Shown here: one piece after another, positions 8,809-19,048 of the stretch
How the letters are laid out: each line of letters begins with the position of its first letter
Numbering within the stretch: the stretch's first letter is position 1
From: an uncultured Bacteroidales bacterium
Lineage (GTDB): Bacteria > Bacteroidota > Bacteroidia > Bacteroidales > UBA932
Reading direction: 5' to 3'
NCBI GenBank assembly: GCA_900320795.1
Contig: ONTQ01000005.1
Coordinates: 1-57,901 of the forward strand
Length of the DNA stretch: 57,901 nt
Translations under genes and position numbers: made by a program
The notes under the pieces: generated by a model
Database searches by the model: none
Told to the model about the DNA's origin: nothing
Seen by the model: the letters and a program-made list of their open reading frames with translations, nothing else

Positions 8809-9900
8809 ATGAAAAAGTTTGGTAAAATTATGCTTATCTTACTGATTACGGCCTTTGTCCTGGGGACTTTCGGCTATCTTTTCAAACGCTCCCAGCCCAA
8901 GGAAATCCAGTATCAGGAATTGACGCCCACGATGGGTGACATCTCCCGTAGCACCGTGGTCACCGGCAAAATCCAGCCCCGGGACGAGGTGAATGTGAAA
9001 CCGCAGATCAGCGGCATCGTGGCCGAACTGTACAAGGAAGCTGGACAGATGGTCCAGCAGAACGAGGTCATCGCCAAGCTGAAAGTGATTCCAGACATGG
9101 GCCAGCTTTCCAGCGCCCAGAGCCGGGTACGCCTGAGCGAACTCAACCTCAAGCAGGCCCAGATCAACTTTGACCGCGAAAAAGCCCTCTACGACCGGCA
9201 GCTGGTAAGTGCCGATGAGTTTGAAAAAATCCAGCAGGCCCTCCGCCAGGCGCAGGAAGAGCATGCCATCGCCCGGGAAAGCCTGGAAATCGTCCGGGAC
9301 GGCGTCTCCTCCTCCAACAAGAGCGGAAGCACCACCCTGGTGCGTTCCACCATCTCCGGCCTCATCCTGGACGTTCCGGTGAAAGTGGGTAACTCGGTCA
9401 TCAATTCCAACACCTTCAACGACGGTACCACCATCGCCACCGTCGCGAACATGAGCGACCTCATCTTCGACGGCAACATCGACGAAACGGAGGTGGGACG
9501 CCTGCACATCGGCCTGCCCGTCCGCATCAGCGTGGGGGCCCTGCAGGACCTGCACTTCGACGCCGCCCTGGAGTACATCGCCCCCAAGGCCACGGAATCG
9601 GGCGGAACCAACCTCTTCGAAATCAAGGCCTCCGTCACCGTTCCGGCCGATGTCACCATCCGCAGCGGCTACAGCGCCAACGCGGAGATCGTACTTCAGG
9701 AAGTGCACGATGTGCTCACCCTCCCGGAAAGCGCCATCCAGTATGACGGAGACAAGACCTATGTCTTCGTCAAGGAGGCCGACGAATATGTACGCCGGGA
9801 TGTAGAGACCGGTCTCTCCGATGGCGTAAACATCGAAATCAAGAGCGGCCTGGAACTGGGTGAAACCGTCCGCGGACCCCAAATCATCACCAGCAAATAA
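8809..9900 (+). CDS. Periplasmic adaptor protein (MacA/HlyD family)
   Basis: A 363-residue membrane-fusion protein. It has an N-terminal TM/signal anchor (IMLILLITAFVLGTFGYLF), a lipoyl-like half domain with TGKIQPRDEVNVKPQISG, a coiled-coil hairpin around residues 95-165 (SRVRLSELNLKQAQINFDREK and onward), the second lipoyl half, and a beta-barrel domain. It would bridge the MacB-like permeases to the outer-membrane channel encoded next, three bases downstream. Confidence 0.92.
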   Translation: MKKFGKIMLILLITAFVLGTFGYLFKRSQPKEIQYQELTPTMGDISRSTVVTGKIQPRDEVNVKPQISGIVAELYKEAGQMVQQNEVIAKLKVIPDMGQLSSAQSRVRLSELNLKQAQINFDREKALYDRQLVSADEFEKIQQALRQAQEEHAIARESLEIVRDGVSSSNKSGSTTLVRSTISGLILDVPVKVGNSVINSNTFNDGTTIATVANMSDLIFDGNIDETEVGRLHIGLPVRISVGALQDLHFDAALEYIAPKATESGGTNLFEIKASVTVPADVTIRSGYSANAEIVLQEVHDVLTLPESAIQYDGDKTYVFVKEADEYVRRDVETGLSDGVNIEIKSGLELGETVRGPQIITSK

Positions 9901-9903
9901 GCC

Positions 9904-11220
9904 ATGAAAGCCCTATTGATAAGCCTCGCCCTACTCTCGCAGGCACCTACCGACACCCTTCCGGACCTTTCCCGTCCCTGGACGCTGGAACAGTGCACCG
10001 CCTGGGCGCTGGAGCATAACCTCAACGTAGCCCAGCAGGAGATCTCCCGTGAGAAAAGCGCCGTGGACAAAAACACGGCCGACTGGTCCTGGGTACCCAA
10101 TGTAAGCGCATCGGCCGGTGAAAGTTGGAATTTCGGCCGCAGCATCGGCGGAGAAAATGTTTACGAATGGGGAAACAGTGCCGCCACCAGCCTCAACCTG
10201 AGCAGCAGCATGCCGCTCTTTGACGGACTGGCCACCCCGAACCGCATCCAGCTTGCCCGGCTGAATTTGGAGAGTGCCACGGCCGACTTGGAGAAAGCCC
10301 GGGACGACATCCGCATTTCCGTCGCCAAAGCCTATGTCCAGATTCTGTACAATTACGAGATTCTGGACGTGGCCCGGGAGCAACTGAAAATTGATTCCCT
10401 GCACGTCGTACGGCTGCAGGGCCTGTTTGACAACGGGAAGGCATCGGCTGCGGAGGTATCCCAGCAAAAAGCCTCGCTGGCCCAAAGCCGCCTTACGGTG
10501 GTTCAAGGCCGGAACAATGTCCGCGCTTCCCTGCTGGATCTTGTCCAACTGTTGGAACTGCCGGTCTGGGAAGGCTTCCAGGTGGAAAGGCCTTTCCTGG
10601 AAATGGAAGACCTCTACCTCGGTTCCCCGGACGATATCTTCGACGATGCCGTGGGTATCCGTCCCGCCATCCGGGCCGAAGAACTTCGCCTGGAGGGCGC
10701 TGAGCGCAGCATCCGGATTGCCCATGCCCAGCACCTCCCTACCCTGTCCCTATCGGCCGGACTTGGATCCAATTACTACACCAGTTTCGCAACGCAGGGA
10801 TTCTGGGAACAGCTGAGCAACAACTTCGGACAGCATGTGGGCCTCACGCTCAGCATCCCCATCTTCACCCGCTTTACGGCCCGGAACCAGCTGCGTACGG
10901 CCAAACTGAACAAAGTCAGCCAGGAAATCCAGCTTCAGCGGGTCAAGAATTCCCTTTATAAGGAGATTGTCCAGGCCTGGAACGGCGCGGTGGCCGCCCG
11001 GGCCAAATGGGAAAGTTCCCGCGAAGCCAAAATAGCCGCGGAAGATGCCTTTGAATTACAACAGGCCAAATACGAAAATGGGAAAGCCACGCTCACCGAA
11101 TTCAACGAAGCCCGGAACCGCCTGGTGAAAGCCCAGTCCGACGCCGTCCAGGCAACCTGCGAATATCTATTCCAGGCCCATCTGCTGGAATTCTACCGGG
11201 GCGGGGAACTGAAACTCTAG
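9904..11220 (+). CDS. TolC-like outer-membrane efflux protein
   Basis: 438 residues with a short N-terminal signal and two tandem OEP repeats of long amphipathic helices and short strands (for example RIQLARLNLESATADLEKA and the C-terminal KYENGKATLTEFNEARN). It completes the tripartite pump of this operon by forming the outer-membrane exit duct. It overlaps the convergent prenyltransferase gene by four bases, leaving no room for a dedicated terminator. Confidence 0.92.
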   Translation: MKALLISLALLSQAPTDTLPDLSRPWTLEQCTAWALEHNLNVAQQEISREKSAVDKNTADWSWVPNVSASAGESWNFGRSIGGENVYEWGNSAATSLNLSSSMPLFDGLATPNRIQLARLNLESATADLEKARDDIRISVAKAYVQILYNYEILDVAREQLKIDSLHVVRLQGLFDNGKASAAEVSQQKASLAQSRLTVVQGRNNVRASLLDLVQLLELPVWEGFQVERPFLEMEDLYLGSPDDIFDDAVGIRPAIRAEELRLEGAERSIRIAHAQHLPTLSLSAGLGSNYYTSFATQGFWEQLSNNFGQHVGLTLSIPIFTRFTARNQLRTAKLNKVSQEIQLQRVKNSLYKEIVQAWNGAVAARAKWESSREAKIAAEDAFELQQAKYENGKATLTEFNEARNRLVKAQSDAVQATCEYLFQAHLLEFYRGGELKL

Positions 11221-12185
11221 AAAGAGCGTCCGATCAGCCTCTGTGCAAAACCTTGCAGCGCCTCTTTCCCCGCTTCGGGGAGGGAGGCGATGGCGTTGAT
11301 CGCGGTATCGCTGAGCCGGCGGATTTCCGCCCGGGCGGCATCGGCCACATCCACACTTTCATACAGCGCCTTCACACGGGCGATCTTGGCCGATTTTTCC
11401 GCCTCCGTCCGGGCCGGAGCGGTCAACGCTTCGGCGATGCCGGAAGCCCCCAGTTCCCCGGCTTTGATGGTAAGCCAGGATTTCTTGGCGTTGAGGATAT
11501 CTCCGCCGATGGGTTTTCCAAACACTTTCTCGTCGCCATAGGCATCCAGGTAATCGTCGGCCACCTGGAAAGCGAGGCCCAGGTTGTAGCCATATTGATA
11601 CATCGCCTGCTGGGCGGCTTCATCAGCCCCGGCCACGAGGGCCCCCATCCGGGCGCTACAGGCCAAAAGGACGCTGGTCTTAAGGCCGATCATCTGCATA
11701 TACTCCGCCATGCTCACGCGGCTGCGGCTCTCGAATTCCATGTCCAGCTGCTGTCCGTCACAGACCTCGGCGGCCGTGCGGGAAAACAGGTCCAGGGCCT
11801 GCGGAAGCACGGCAGCGGGAACCTTGGCAATGCGCTTGAAGGCATCGATGCACATCACGTCACCGCTCAGGATGGCGGTATCCTCGTCCCATTTTTTCCA
11901 AACCGTCTCATGTCCCCGGCGAAGGGAGCTGCGGTCCATGATGTCGTCGTGGATGAGGGTGAAGGAGTGATAGACTTCCAGCGCGGCGGCCGCCTCCAGG
12001 GCGCCGGGGATTATCTCATCGGCAAAAATCCCATAGGCGAGAAGACACAACTTGGGACGCAGGCGCTTGCCGCCGATGGCAATCATGTAGCGTAGCGGGT
12101 CGTACAGGCCGGCCGGCTGCGCCTGGAATCCAATTGTGCCAAAAAGGGCCTTCAGGGCCTGGTCGATGGTGCTTTCCGGAATCAT
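11217..12185 (-). CDS. Polyprenyl diphosphate synthase (FPP/GGPP-synthase family)
   Basis: A 322-residue trans-isoprenyl diphosphate synthase. It contains GGKRLRP near residue 38, the first Asp-rich motif DDIMD at 80-84, and the second Asp-rich region FQVADDYLD. It elongates allylic diphosphates with IPP. The exact chain length cannot be read with confidence; farnesyl or geranylgeranyl products are likely. It uses the product of the MEP pathway (dxs at 533). A promoter-like TAACTTTG lies about 20 bases upstream of the ATG on the minus strand. Confidence 0.9.
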   Translation of the reverse strand: MIPESTIDQALKALFGTIGFQAQPAGLYDPLRYMIAIGGKRLRPKLCLLAYGIFADEIIPGALEAAAALEVYHSFTLIHDDIMDRSSLRRGHETVWKKWDEDTAILSGDVMCIDAFKRIAKVPAAVLPQALDLFSRTAAEVCDGQQLDMEFESRSRVSMAEYMQMIGLKTSVLLACSARMGALVAGADEAAQQAMYQYGYNLGLAFQVADDYLDAYGDEKVFGKPIGGDILNAKKSWLTIKAGELGASGIAEALTAPARTEAEKSAKIARVKALYESVDVADAARAEIRRLSDTAINAIASLPEAGKEALQGFAQRLIGRSF

Positions 12186-12226
12186 GGTATCGAATTTTTC
12201 ACAAAGTTAGCAAAAAAGAGCCAACT

Positions 12227-14485
12227 TTATAATTCGAATACCACGGAAGTGTTAGCCCCCATAATGAGGGTCTGGTCCTTGATTTGGGCCGATCCCAGAA
12301 GGGCGACGGGCTTGGACATGCTGTCCGTCACCTTCACTTCCTTCTGGCTGGTGGCGATGTTGTGAATGACCAGGAGTTTCTGGTTTCCGGAAGTCATGTA
12401 CCACGAGGCGATGGAAGAGCCTGAAAGACCGGCATTTGTCATCTCGCCTCCGGCCAGGGCCGGATAGGTGTTGCGAAGGCGGGACCAGCTGCGATACACG
12501 TTCAGGACCGAACCTGCGTCTTCTTGCTGGATGCTCACCGCTTTGGCTTTGACCATATTGTAGTCCGTGAGGTCGCTCTTGTGGTTGTCCGACAAGGCGT
12601 ACTTGGGCAAATCGGTCAGGCTGGCGTCCCAGCCGATGGGCTGGCGCACGGGGGCGTCGGTGCTTCCTTTCTTGCCGTAGAATCCCAATTCTTCACCCTG
12701 GTAGATGAAGGGCTTGCCCGGCGTGGAGAGAAGGATGGCGGCCGCCTGTTTCTCCTTGGCCTCGTTCTTCCCAACCCACTCGGCAAAACGGTCCTGGTCG
12801 TGGTTGGTGAGGAAGATGGAGGTTATGGCATCCGGACGCACGGCCTTGTGGTCTGTGAGATAACCGTTTACGGCATTCACATAACCGCTGGCGTTCTGGT
12901 TTCCCAGCATGCCGCTCACCATGCTGCCGTAATTGAACTCAAAGTTGGAGATAAGACCTTCATAATAGAGTTTCTCCACTTTGTCATGATCGTCCCAGGC
13001 TTCGCCCACAACAAAGATGTCATCACTGTGACCCGCAGCCTTGTAAGCGGTATTGACGGCATCGTACCACTGTTTCAAGAAACGCTGGTTGGGAGCAATC
13101 TGCGCATTGTAAATCCAGATGACGGCGTCAAGACGGAAGCCGTCCACCCCCATGTTCACCCACTTGGTAGCGGCGTCAACAGTAGCCTTGAAAGCGCCGG
13201 ATGTCTCACAGGAGGTATAAGGTCCGTAATTCAAATCGGGCATATAGGAGCCGAAAGCGCCAAAGTAATAGGTAGTTTCGCCAAATACAATATCGGCGGC
13301 AGAATCGCTGTTATCCAACTTGAAAGGCTTGCCAAGGGTAATGACGGTATTCCCGGGAGTGCCGCCATATTTGGTGCCGGAGGGCCAGGAATCATCGTTG
13401 GAAGTCCGCACAAGGAAGCCCCAGTCGGTATCTACATCTATCGTGAGTTCAAAAATACCCGTGGATGTCTCGTACATGCCCAGGCTGCCCCGGGAGCCAA
13501 CATGGATCCAGCGGGTGGCGTTGGTGGTGTTGGGAGACTGCACGGCCTCGGTGGTTTCCGTCACAGTGACGGTCTTTACGCTGCCGGTCCAGTCCACCTT
13601 GAAATGCAGGCGGCCCTTGTAGCCGATGTTACCATCTCCCAATGAATTCCAGCCTCCCATTCCGGCCGATTTGGACCCGCCGTAATTATCCACCCTGCCA
13701 TCCAGGGCATCGGAGGTGGGATTAGCGGACAGCACATAATAGTCTTTGTAGGGACTGTTCTTGGGATCGGCCTTCACGCTCTGGAACCAGGCGTGGCCCG
13801 TGCCGGAATGGTTGAGCACGAAGTCCATGTAAATCTTGATGCCCTTGGCGTGGGCGGCGTCCAGGAGCGACTGGAAATCGGCCTCGGTGCCGAAGAGCGG
13901 ATTCAAGGAGGTGTAGTCGTTCACATCGTAGCCGTGGTAACTGTTGGTCGGATGGGACGGGGACAGCCAGAGGGCCGTGACGCCCAGGTCGTCCAGATAG
14001 TCCAGGTGCTTCTCGATGCCCTTGAAGTCACCCACTCCGTCACCGTTGGAATCGGCGAAGGAATAGACCAGGAGCTGGTAAGTGGTCGATGAGCGCTTGG
14101 TGCCGTCAAAGGCGGCCGGAGAAGGGACCACCTCAACTTTTCCGGCACCGGCCTGGGTGACGGAAACGCTGCCGGTCTTGCTGCCGGCGCTGATGGTGAT
14201 GCTGCCCGTCCGGGCACCTTCGGCCGTATTGGGCTCCACCGTCACCGAAACGGAGGCGTTGCCACTGCCGGATTCGGGCGACACATGCATCCACCCCGCC
14301 GACACCGAGGCCGACCAGGCCGATGACGAGGTAACCGTCACCAGTTTGGTGGAAGTGTCTTCATCGGTAAAGGAAAGGGTGGAAGGGGTCACGGAAAGGG
14401 ACTCCACGGGCTCCGGATTAACAGGCTCCTTGCCGCCGCAGGCTGCCAAAACCATCGCAGCGAGTATCCACAGGTACTTTTTCAT
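12227..14485 (-). CDS. SusG-like GH13 alpha-amylase lipoprotein with BACON domain
   Basis: A 752-residue surface amylase. Lipobox LAAC puts the acylated Cys at 16; a BACON Ig-like domain spans about 28-113; the GH13 catalytic barrel begins near 135. Visible active-site residues are D453 (GFRLDAV), E495 (VVGEAWDD) and D563 (FLTNHDQDR). An insertion of roughly 110 residues (about 290-400) in domain B sits where Bacteroides SusG carries its CBM58 starch-binding module. The C-terminal beta domain ends near 752. It is the last gene of the starch operon, 63 bases after the SusE/F-like gene. Role: cleaves starch at the cell surface for import by SusC/D. Confidence 0.93.
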   Translation of the reverse strand: MKKYLWILAAMVLAACGGKEPVNPEPVESLSVTPSTLSFTDEDTSTKLVTVTSSSAWSASVSAGWMHVSPESGSGNASVSVTVEPNTAEGARTGSITISAGSKTGSVSVTQAGAGKVEVVPSPAAFDGTKRSSTTYQLLVYSFADSNGDGVGDFKGIEKHLDYLDDLGVTALWLSPSHPTNSYHGYDVNDYTSLNPLFGTEADFQSLLDAAHAKGIKIYMDFVLNHSGTGHAWFQSVKADPKNSPYKDYYVLSANPTSDALDGRVDNYGGSKSAGMGGWNSLGDGNIGYKGRLHFKVDWTGSVKTVTVTETTEAVQSPNTTNATRWIHVGSRGSLGMYETSTGIFELTIDVDTDWGFLVRTSNDDSWPSGTKYGGTPGNTVITLGKPFKLDNSDSAADIVFGETTYYFGAFGSYMPDLNYGPYTSCETSGAFKATVDAATKWVNMGVDGFRLDAVIWIYNAQIAPNQRFLKQWYDAVNTAYKAAGHSDDIFVVGEAWDDHDKVEKLYYEGLISNFEFNYGSMVSGMLGNQNASGYVNAVNGYLTDHKAVRPDAITSIFLTNHDQDRFAEWVGKNEAKEKQAAAILLSTPGKPFIYQGEELGFYGKKGSTDAPVRQPIGWDASLTDLPKYALSDNHKSDLTDYNMVKAKAVSIQQEDAGSVLNVYRSWSRLRNTYPALAGGEMTNAGLSGSSIASWYMTSGNQKLLVIHNIATSQKEVKVTDSMSKPVALLGSAQIKDQTLIMGANTSVVFEL

Positions 14486-14548
14486 AAAGTTCGATATTAT
14501 ATATACTGGCAGACGGGCGTCCGGTCAGGGGCGCCCGCCCGAAAAAAT

Positions 14549-17467
14549 TTACTCGATGGTACCGGTTCCGGCATTGAAGTCCAGGGTGACTTTCTGGCCG
14601 GCACTCACATTCACGCGTTCCTGATCGTCACCGTTGCCGCGATAGGCAATCTTACCGTCCAGGATGATGAACTCACGGGTCCACCAGGCGGAGGTGGCGA
14701 TGGAAGAAGCAGCGTAGATGCGAAGTTCGCCGCTGGCCGCCACGGTGAGGGACAGTTTGCCGTCGGCCTCGGTAAAGAGGGCGGTCTCCATGGCCTCGTT
14801 CCAGCCGCCGAAGCAGCCGCCGATGCCATAGACCTTGGCACGCTCCACGCACACCTTCTTGTTCTCGGTGTCCACATAAATCATGTAAACACCGTTCTCT
14901 GCCACGTAGCAGTTGTTGTCAGACACGGTGTAGCCGCTGTCTTCTCCCAGTCCGGTGAAGTCTCCGTTCCAATCCTTCACGGAGCAGAACTTGAAGCCCT
15001 TCCCGGCCTCGATGTAACGGATGGCCCAGAACTGGCCGGGCATTCCGTTGACGGGGGTCATGTCCACGATATAATCGGCACCCCAGTCCCATCCGCCGAC
15101 ACCGTCGCCGATGATGTACATAGTCTCCGGCAGGCTGGGGGCTTCACCGCTCCATTCCCCTTCGAGGGTAATGGTTTCAGCGGCGGGATCGTACACGACA
15201 GTCACCGTGCAGGCACGGCCGGGCTTGATGTTGGAACCGCCCTGGGTAACCTCGATGGCGGTACCCAGGTCAGTGAAACTACCACCGCGGTCCACCGTCC
15301 AGGTCTCGTTCTGGCGAATCTTGATTTCATCGGAAGCGCCCAACTCAATCTCATTGGAAACGAGTTTTCCGTCCTTCTCAAAGAGGATACGGTCGGGAGC
15401 GCCCCAACTGTTGATGGTACCTACGACACCCCAGTAAGCGGGATCGGCACCGGCCTCAACCACCAGAATAACCTCATCTTCCTCGAAGAAATACACATCC
15501 ACCGCACCGTCGATACCGGGCTTGATGTTGCTGCCGCCAGCATAGGCTTTCACGGCCGTTCCCAACTTGGTGTCAGCACCGAAGTTGAGATCCCAGTTAT
15601 TGTTGTAGCGGATTTTGATTTCATCGGAAGCGGTAACTGCGACATTGCGGGCTACGAGGTAACTGTGGCCCTCTTCCTCCTTCATGGGAGTATCGGGCGT
15701 GCCACCCCAGCCGTTGATGGAGCCCACGACGCCCCAACCGGCGGTAGAGACGGTGATGGTACCTGCCTTGGTATCGAAGGTCACGATATAGTTGCCTTCT
15801 TCCACGGAGATATTGTCACCGCCCGGGACAGCCTCGAAGGCCTCGCCGAGGGCAGTCATGGTGCCGCCCACGTTGGTGTCCCAACCATGGTTATAACGAA
15901 TCTTGAAGCCGCCGCTGATCTTGGTCACAGGGCTGGTCCAGACACCGTCGTTCTCAGTCATGTCCACATCTCCGGCCCAACTGTTGAAGTCTCCGATAAG
16001 GGACCACACATTGCCTTCGGAAACGGTGATGGTGAGTTTTTCGGTATCCAGTTCCACTTTGTAGAAGCCGGCGCCGATCTTGATGTTGTCACCGCCCGGA
16101 ACGGCCTCGAAGGCCTCGCCGAGGGTTGCCATCACGCCACCGTAGTTCTCGTCCCAGGCGCCATCCTTGCGCCACTTGAACTCGGTGTCGCCTTCGGCCG
16201 TAATGTAGGCCGTCCAGACATTGCCGTTCTGCGTAGCCAGGACATCGTTGTCCCAGTCTCCGTTAAGGCCGATGATGTTCCATCCGGTCACGGCGACAGG
16301 TTCCGGTTCGGGTTCGTCGGAGCCGAGGATATAGGAAACCTTGGCGCCGGAAGCGTTGGCCACCTTGGCGGTACCGGCATCCGGGTTCACGAACAGGTCG
16401 AAGACACCGTCGGCACCTACCTTGATGTTGGCGCCGTCCTGGGTCACAGGGAAGTCGGTGTCGATGCCACCGTACTCACCGCCCATGTTCACGGCCCAGT
16501 CGGCATCCTTGCGGAACTTGAACTCATCGTCGGCCGTAATGTTGACGCTCAGGGCCACATGCGTGGTACCGTCCGTAATCATGGCGATGTCACCATTCCA
16601 ACTGATGCCGTAGGCGGCAAGGGCGCCGATTACGGACCAGGTGCTGGCCTCGGTGAACTCGGGATACGGGTCGTAGGCGGCGGAAATCCAGGCATAGCCG
16701 GATTCGTTGAAGAAGATGTCATAGGCACCGGTAGCGCCCACGGCGATATTGGGACCGTCCTGGGTGAGGGAGAACTCGTTGTCCAGGCCTCCGAAGTCAC
16801 CGCCGAAGTTCACGCCCCAATCCACGTCCTTGCGGAACTTGAATTCATCACCGGCCGTGAGGTTCACATGAGCGGCGACATGGTTGCCCTTGCCGTCGGT
16901 CCACATCACCAGATCCTTGTCCCAACTCATTTCGTAAGAAGCGATGGAGCCGATGACGGACCAGGTGCTGATTTCCGTGTACTCTTCATACGGGCTGCCC
17001 TGCGGAAGGACAACTTCAAATCCGGGCACGTTGATGTGGCCCACGGCCTCGACATAACCGTTGCGGAGGTTGTCACGGGCGCTCTCCTGCATGGAAGCGC
17101 GGAGGGCCAGTTCCAAAGAGACCACGGCACCCTCCTCATAGCCCAGCGCCAGCAGGGTACGGCTGAGGGTGGTGGTGGAAACGCTGATGATATTGTCGGC
17201 GATGGAAGAAGAGAGAATCTTGTTCACGCTCTTTCCATCGGCGTTAAGGAGAACCAGCGAGTGGCTCACCGGCATCTTCTGGTTGAAGGTCTGATTGAAC
17301 GAACCGGCGGTGAAGTCCACAAAGACTCCGTCCTCGGTGATATCGTAAGCGTTCACAACAGGAGCGGTGGCCTTGCTCTCATCGAACTGCACCAGTTCCT
17401 GCTTGGCGCAGGAAACGGCGGCGAGGGCGGCCGCACCTGCAAGAATGATAGATACTATTTTCTTCAT
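14549..17467 (-). CDS. SusE/SusF-like starch-binding outer-membrane lipoprotein, domain-expanded
   Basis: 972 residues with lipobox VSC (acylated Cys at 20), an N-terminal Ig-like SusE domain, then a chain of homologous about 90-residue modules. Each opens with a WxxIG or WxVVG strand (WSVIGSIASY, WSVIGALAAY, WNIIGLNGDW, WSLIGDFNSW, WGVVGSINGW, WGVVGTINSW) and contains an F/IKxRxxxxWxxNxGG segment. Two more divergent modules follow at the C-terminus (MYIIGDGVGGWDW, YGIGGCFGGW). SusE and SusF usually have three or four such modules, so this is an enlarged or merged form. ATG at 17465-17467 was preferred over an ATG four codons earlier because it begins a standard MKK signal. It lies 15 bases after susD. 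Confidence 0.87.
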   Translation of the reverse strand: MKKIVSIILAGAAALAAVSCAKQELVQFDESKATAPVVNAYDITEDGVFVDFTAGSFNQTFNQKMPVSHSLVLLNADGKSVNKILSSSIADNIISVSTTTLSRTLLALGYEEGAVVSLELALRASMQESARDNLRNGYVEAVGHINVPGFEVVLPQGSPYEEYTEISTWSVIGSIASYEMSWDKDLVMWTDGKGNHVAAHVNLTAGDEFKFRKDVDWGVNFGGDFGGLDNEFSLTQDGPNIAVGATGAYDIFFNESGYAWISAAYDPYPEFTEASTWSVIGALAAYGISWNGDIAMITDGTTHVALSVNITADDEFKFRKDADWAVNMGGEYGGIDTDFPVTQDGANIKVGADGVFDLFVNPDAGTAKVANASGAKVSYILGSDEPEPEPVAVTGWNIIGLNGDWDNDVLATQNGNVWTAYITAEGDTEFKWRKDGAWDENYGGVMATLGEAFEAVPGGDNIKIGAGFYKVELDTEKLTITVSEGNVWSLIGDFNSWAGDVDMTENDGVWTSPVTKISGGFKIRYNHGWDTNVGGTMTALGEAFEAVPGGDNISVEEGNYIVTFDTKAGTITVSTAGWGVVGSINGWGGTPDTPMKEEEGHSYLVARNVAVTASDEIKIRYNNNWDLNFGADTKLGTAVKAYAGGSNIKPGIDGAVDVYFFEEDEVILVVEAGADPAYWGVVGTINSWGAPDRILFEKDGKLVSNEIELGASDEIKIRQNETWTVDRGGSFTDLGTAIEVTQGGSNIKPGRACTVTVVYDPAAETITLEGEWSGEAPSLPETMYIIGDGVGGWDWGADYIVDMTPVNGMPGQFWAIRYIEAGKGFKFCSVKDWNGDFTGLGEDSGYTVSDNNCYVAENGVYMIYVDTENKKVCVERAKVYGIGGCFGGWNEAMETALFTEADGKLSLTVAASGELRIYAASSIATSAWWTREFIILDGKIAYRGNGDDQERVNVSAGQKVTLDFNAGTGTIE

Positions 17468-17482
17468 AAGGCAGTTCATCTA

Positions 17483-19033
17483 TTATTTATAGCCCTCATT
17501 CTGCTGGAGGTTGGAGTTGGCCAGACGGTCGCTGTCCGGAATCGGGAACAGGGAACGATAGGCTTCCACATCCTTGCCCTCCAGGGTTTCGCCCTTCCAC
17601 TGCCAGTTGTAACCGGAAGTGAACTTGCCGAAGCGGATGAGGTCGCTGCGACGCCAGCATTCCTGATACAGTTCGCGGGCACGCTCGTCCAGGATATCAT
17701 CCAGAGTCGGGGCGAAAATAGGGTTCAGACCGGCACGCTCACGCACCTGGTTGAAGGCGGCGACGCCGTCGATGGAGGCACCGCGGGCCTGGCACTCGGC
17801 AGCCATCAGGAGCACGTCGGCATAACGCATCATCGGGAAGTCGGTATCCACGAAGCCCTGTTCCTGGCCATAGCCGCCGTCACTGGTGCGGTTGAGGAAC
17901 TTCATGAAGGCATAGCCGTTGGTGAAGTCGCCGATATCGTCGATGCTCCCCTTCTGGGTAGCCGTGTAGAAGAGCTTGCGCTGGTCATCGTTGGCGAACT
18001 TGTTGAAGAACTCGGGCGTCATGCGGAGACCACCCCAGCCGGAGGAGATACCCACCTGGTCAGGATCCATCTCACCGCCCGTGGAGGCGAAGATGATGTA
18101 GTTGGTGCAACCGTAGCTCTGCGTGTACAGGCCGTCCTGCTGGACGGAGAAGATGATTTCTTCGGTGCAGCGGTCGTTGTCGGCCAGGAAGAGTTCCTGA
18201 TAGGCGGAATAGACGCCCTGGGAGGTGGTATGGAGGCTGTAACCGTCGTCCATGATGTCCTTCAGGACATTGGCGCACTCGTTCCAGCGGGCTGTTCCGG
18301 TGTACACCTGCGCATTCAGGTACAACTTGGCGAGGAGGAACTTGGCGGCGCCCATGCTGGCATGGCCGGGTTCCACGCTGCCTTTGGCGGCGAGGTTATT
18401 GCCGCTGATGATGTCCTGGAGCTCATTTTCCAGCCAGGCATACAGGTCGGCACGGGAAATCTGCTCGGGCGTAACACCCACCACGCTTTCTTCCGTTGAG
18501 AAAGGAACGTTGCCGAAGCAGTCCAGAGCGTGGAAGTAAGCGATGGCTCGGAGGGTACGGGCCTCGTCGATATAGCGGTTTTTGAGGGAGGCGTCGAAGT
18601 CGGCGTCCTTGACCTCGCGGATGAACTCGTTGGCCGCCGACACCTGCATGAAGATGCGGGAATAGAACGCGTAAATGAACGTGTCGTCGGTAGTCCAGTT
18701 CATATAGTGGAAATTCTTGATGGTCTGGTCATTCCAGCCGCAGACACTCTCATCGGTGGTGAGTTCCTGGTGATGGTACAGACCGCGGATATACTGGGAG
18801 GCACCACCGTCCAGACCGGAAATGGAAGGATCTCCGTTGGGGCCGTAGTAGCCGGAAGTGGCAAAACCCAGATACACACCGGAAATATAGGAATCAAGGG
18901 CTTCCTTGGAGACAAGCACCTTGTCCACGGTGTTGGCGTTGGGGTCGATCGGCGTCACATTCAGATCACCCACGCAGGCAGTCAGGGCTGCAGCGGCAGC
19001 CACAATGCCTAAGATATTTTTGATGGTTTTCAT
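17483..19033 (-). CDS. SusD/RagB-family starch-binding lipoprotein
   Basis: 516 residues. Lipobox LTAC (Cys 20) is followed by a TPR-rich SusD fold with conserved stretches such as RTLRAIAYFHALDCFGNVPF and the C-terminal RARELYQECWRRSDLIRFG. SusD is the lid over the SusC barrel and binds the glycan at the surface. It lies 15 bases downstream of susC, as in nearly all Bacteroidetes glycan loci, and shares its transcript. Confidence 0.95.
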   Translation of the reverse strand: MKTIKNILGIVAAAAALTACVGDLNVTPIDPNANTVDKVLVSKEALDSYISGVYLGFATSGYYGPNGDPSISGLDGGASQYIRGLYHHQELTTDESVCGWNDQTIKNFHYMNWTTDDTFIYAFYSRIFMQVSAANEFIREVKDADFDASLKNRYIDEARTLRAIAYFHALDCFGNVPFSTEESVVGVTPEQISRADLYAWLENELQDIISGNNLAAKGSVEPGHASMGAAKFLLAKLYLNAQVYTGTARWNECANVLKDIMDDGYSLHTTSQGVYSAYQELFLADNDRCTEEIIFSVQQDGLYTQSYGCTNYIIFASTGGEMDPDQVGISSGWGGLRMTPEFFNKFANDDQRKLFYTATQKGSIDDIGDFTNGYAFMKFLNRTSDGGYGQEQGFVDTDFPMMRYADVLLMAAECQARGASIDGVAAFNQVRERAGLNPIFAPTLDDILDERARELYQECWRRSDLIRFGKFTSGYNWQWKGETLEGKDVEAYRSLFPIPDSDRLANSNLQQNEGYK

Positions 19034-19048
19034 ACTATGCGTGCCGGA

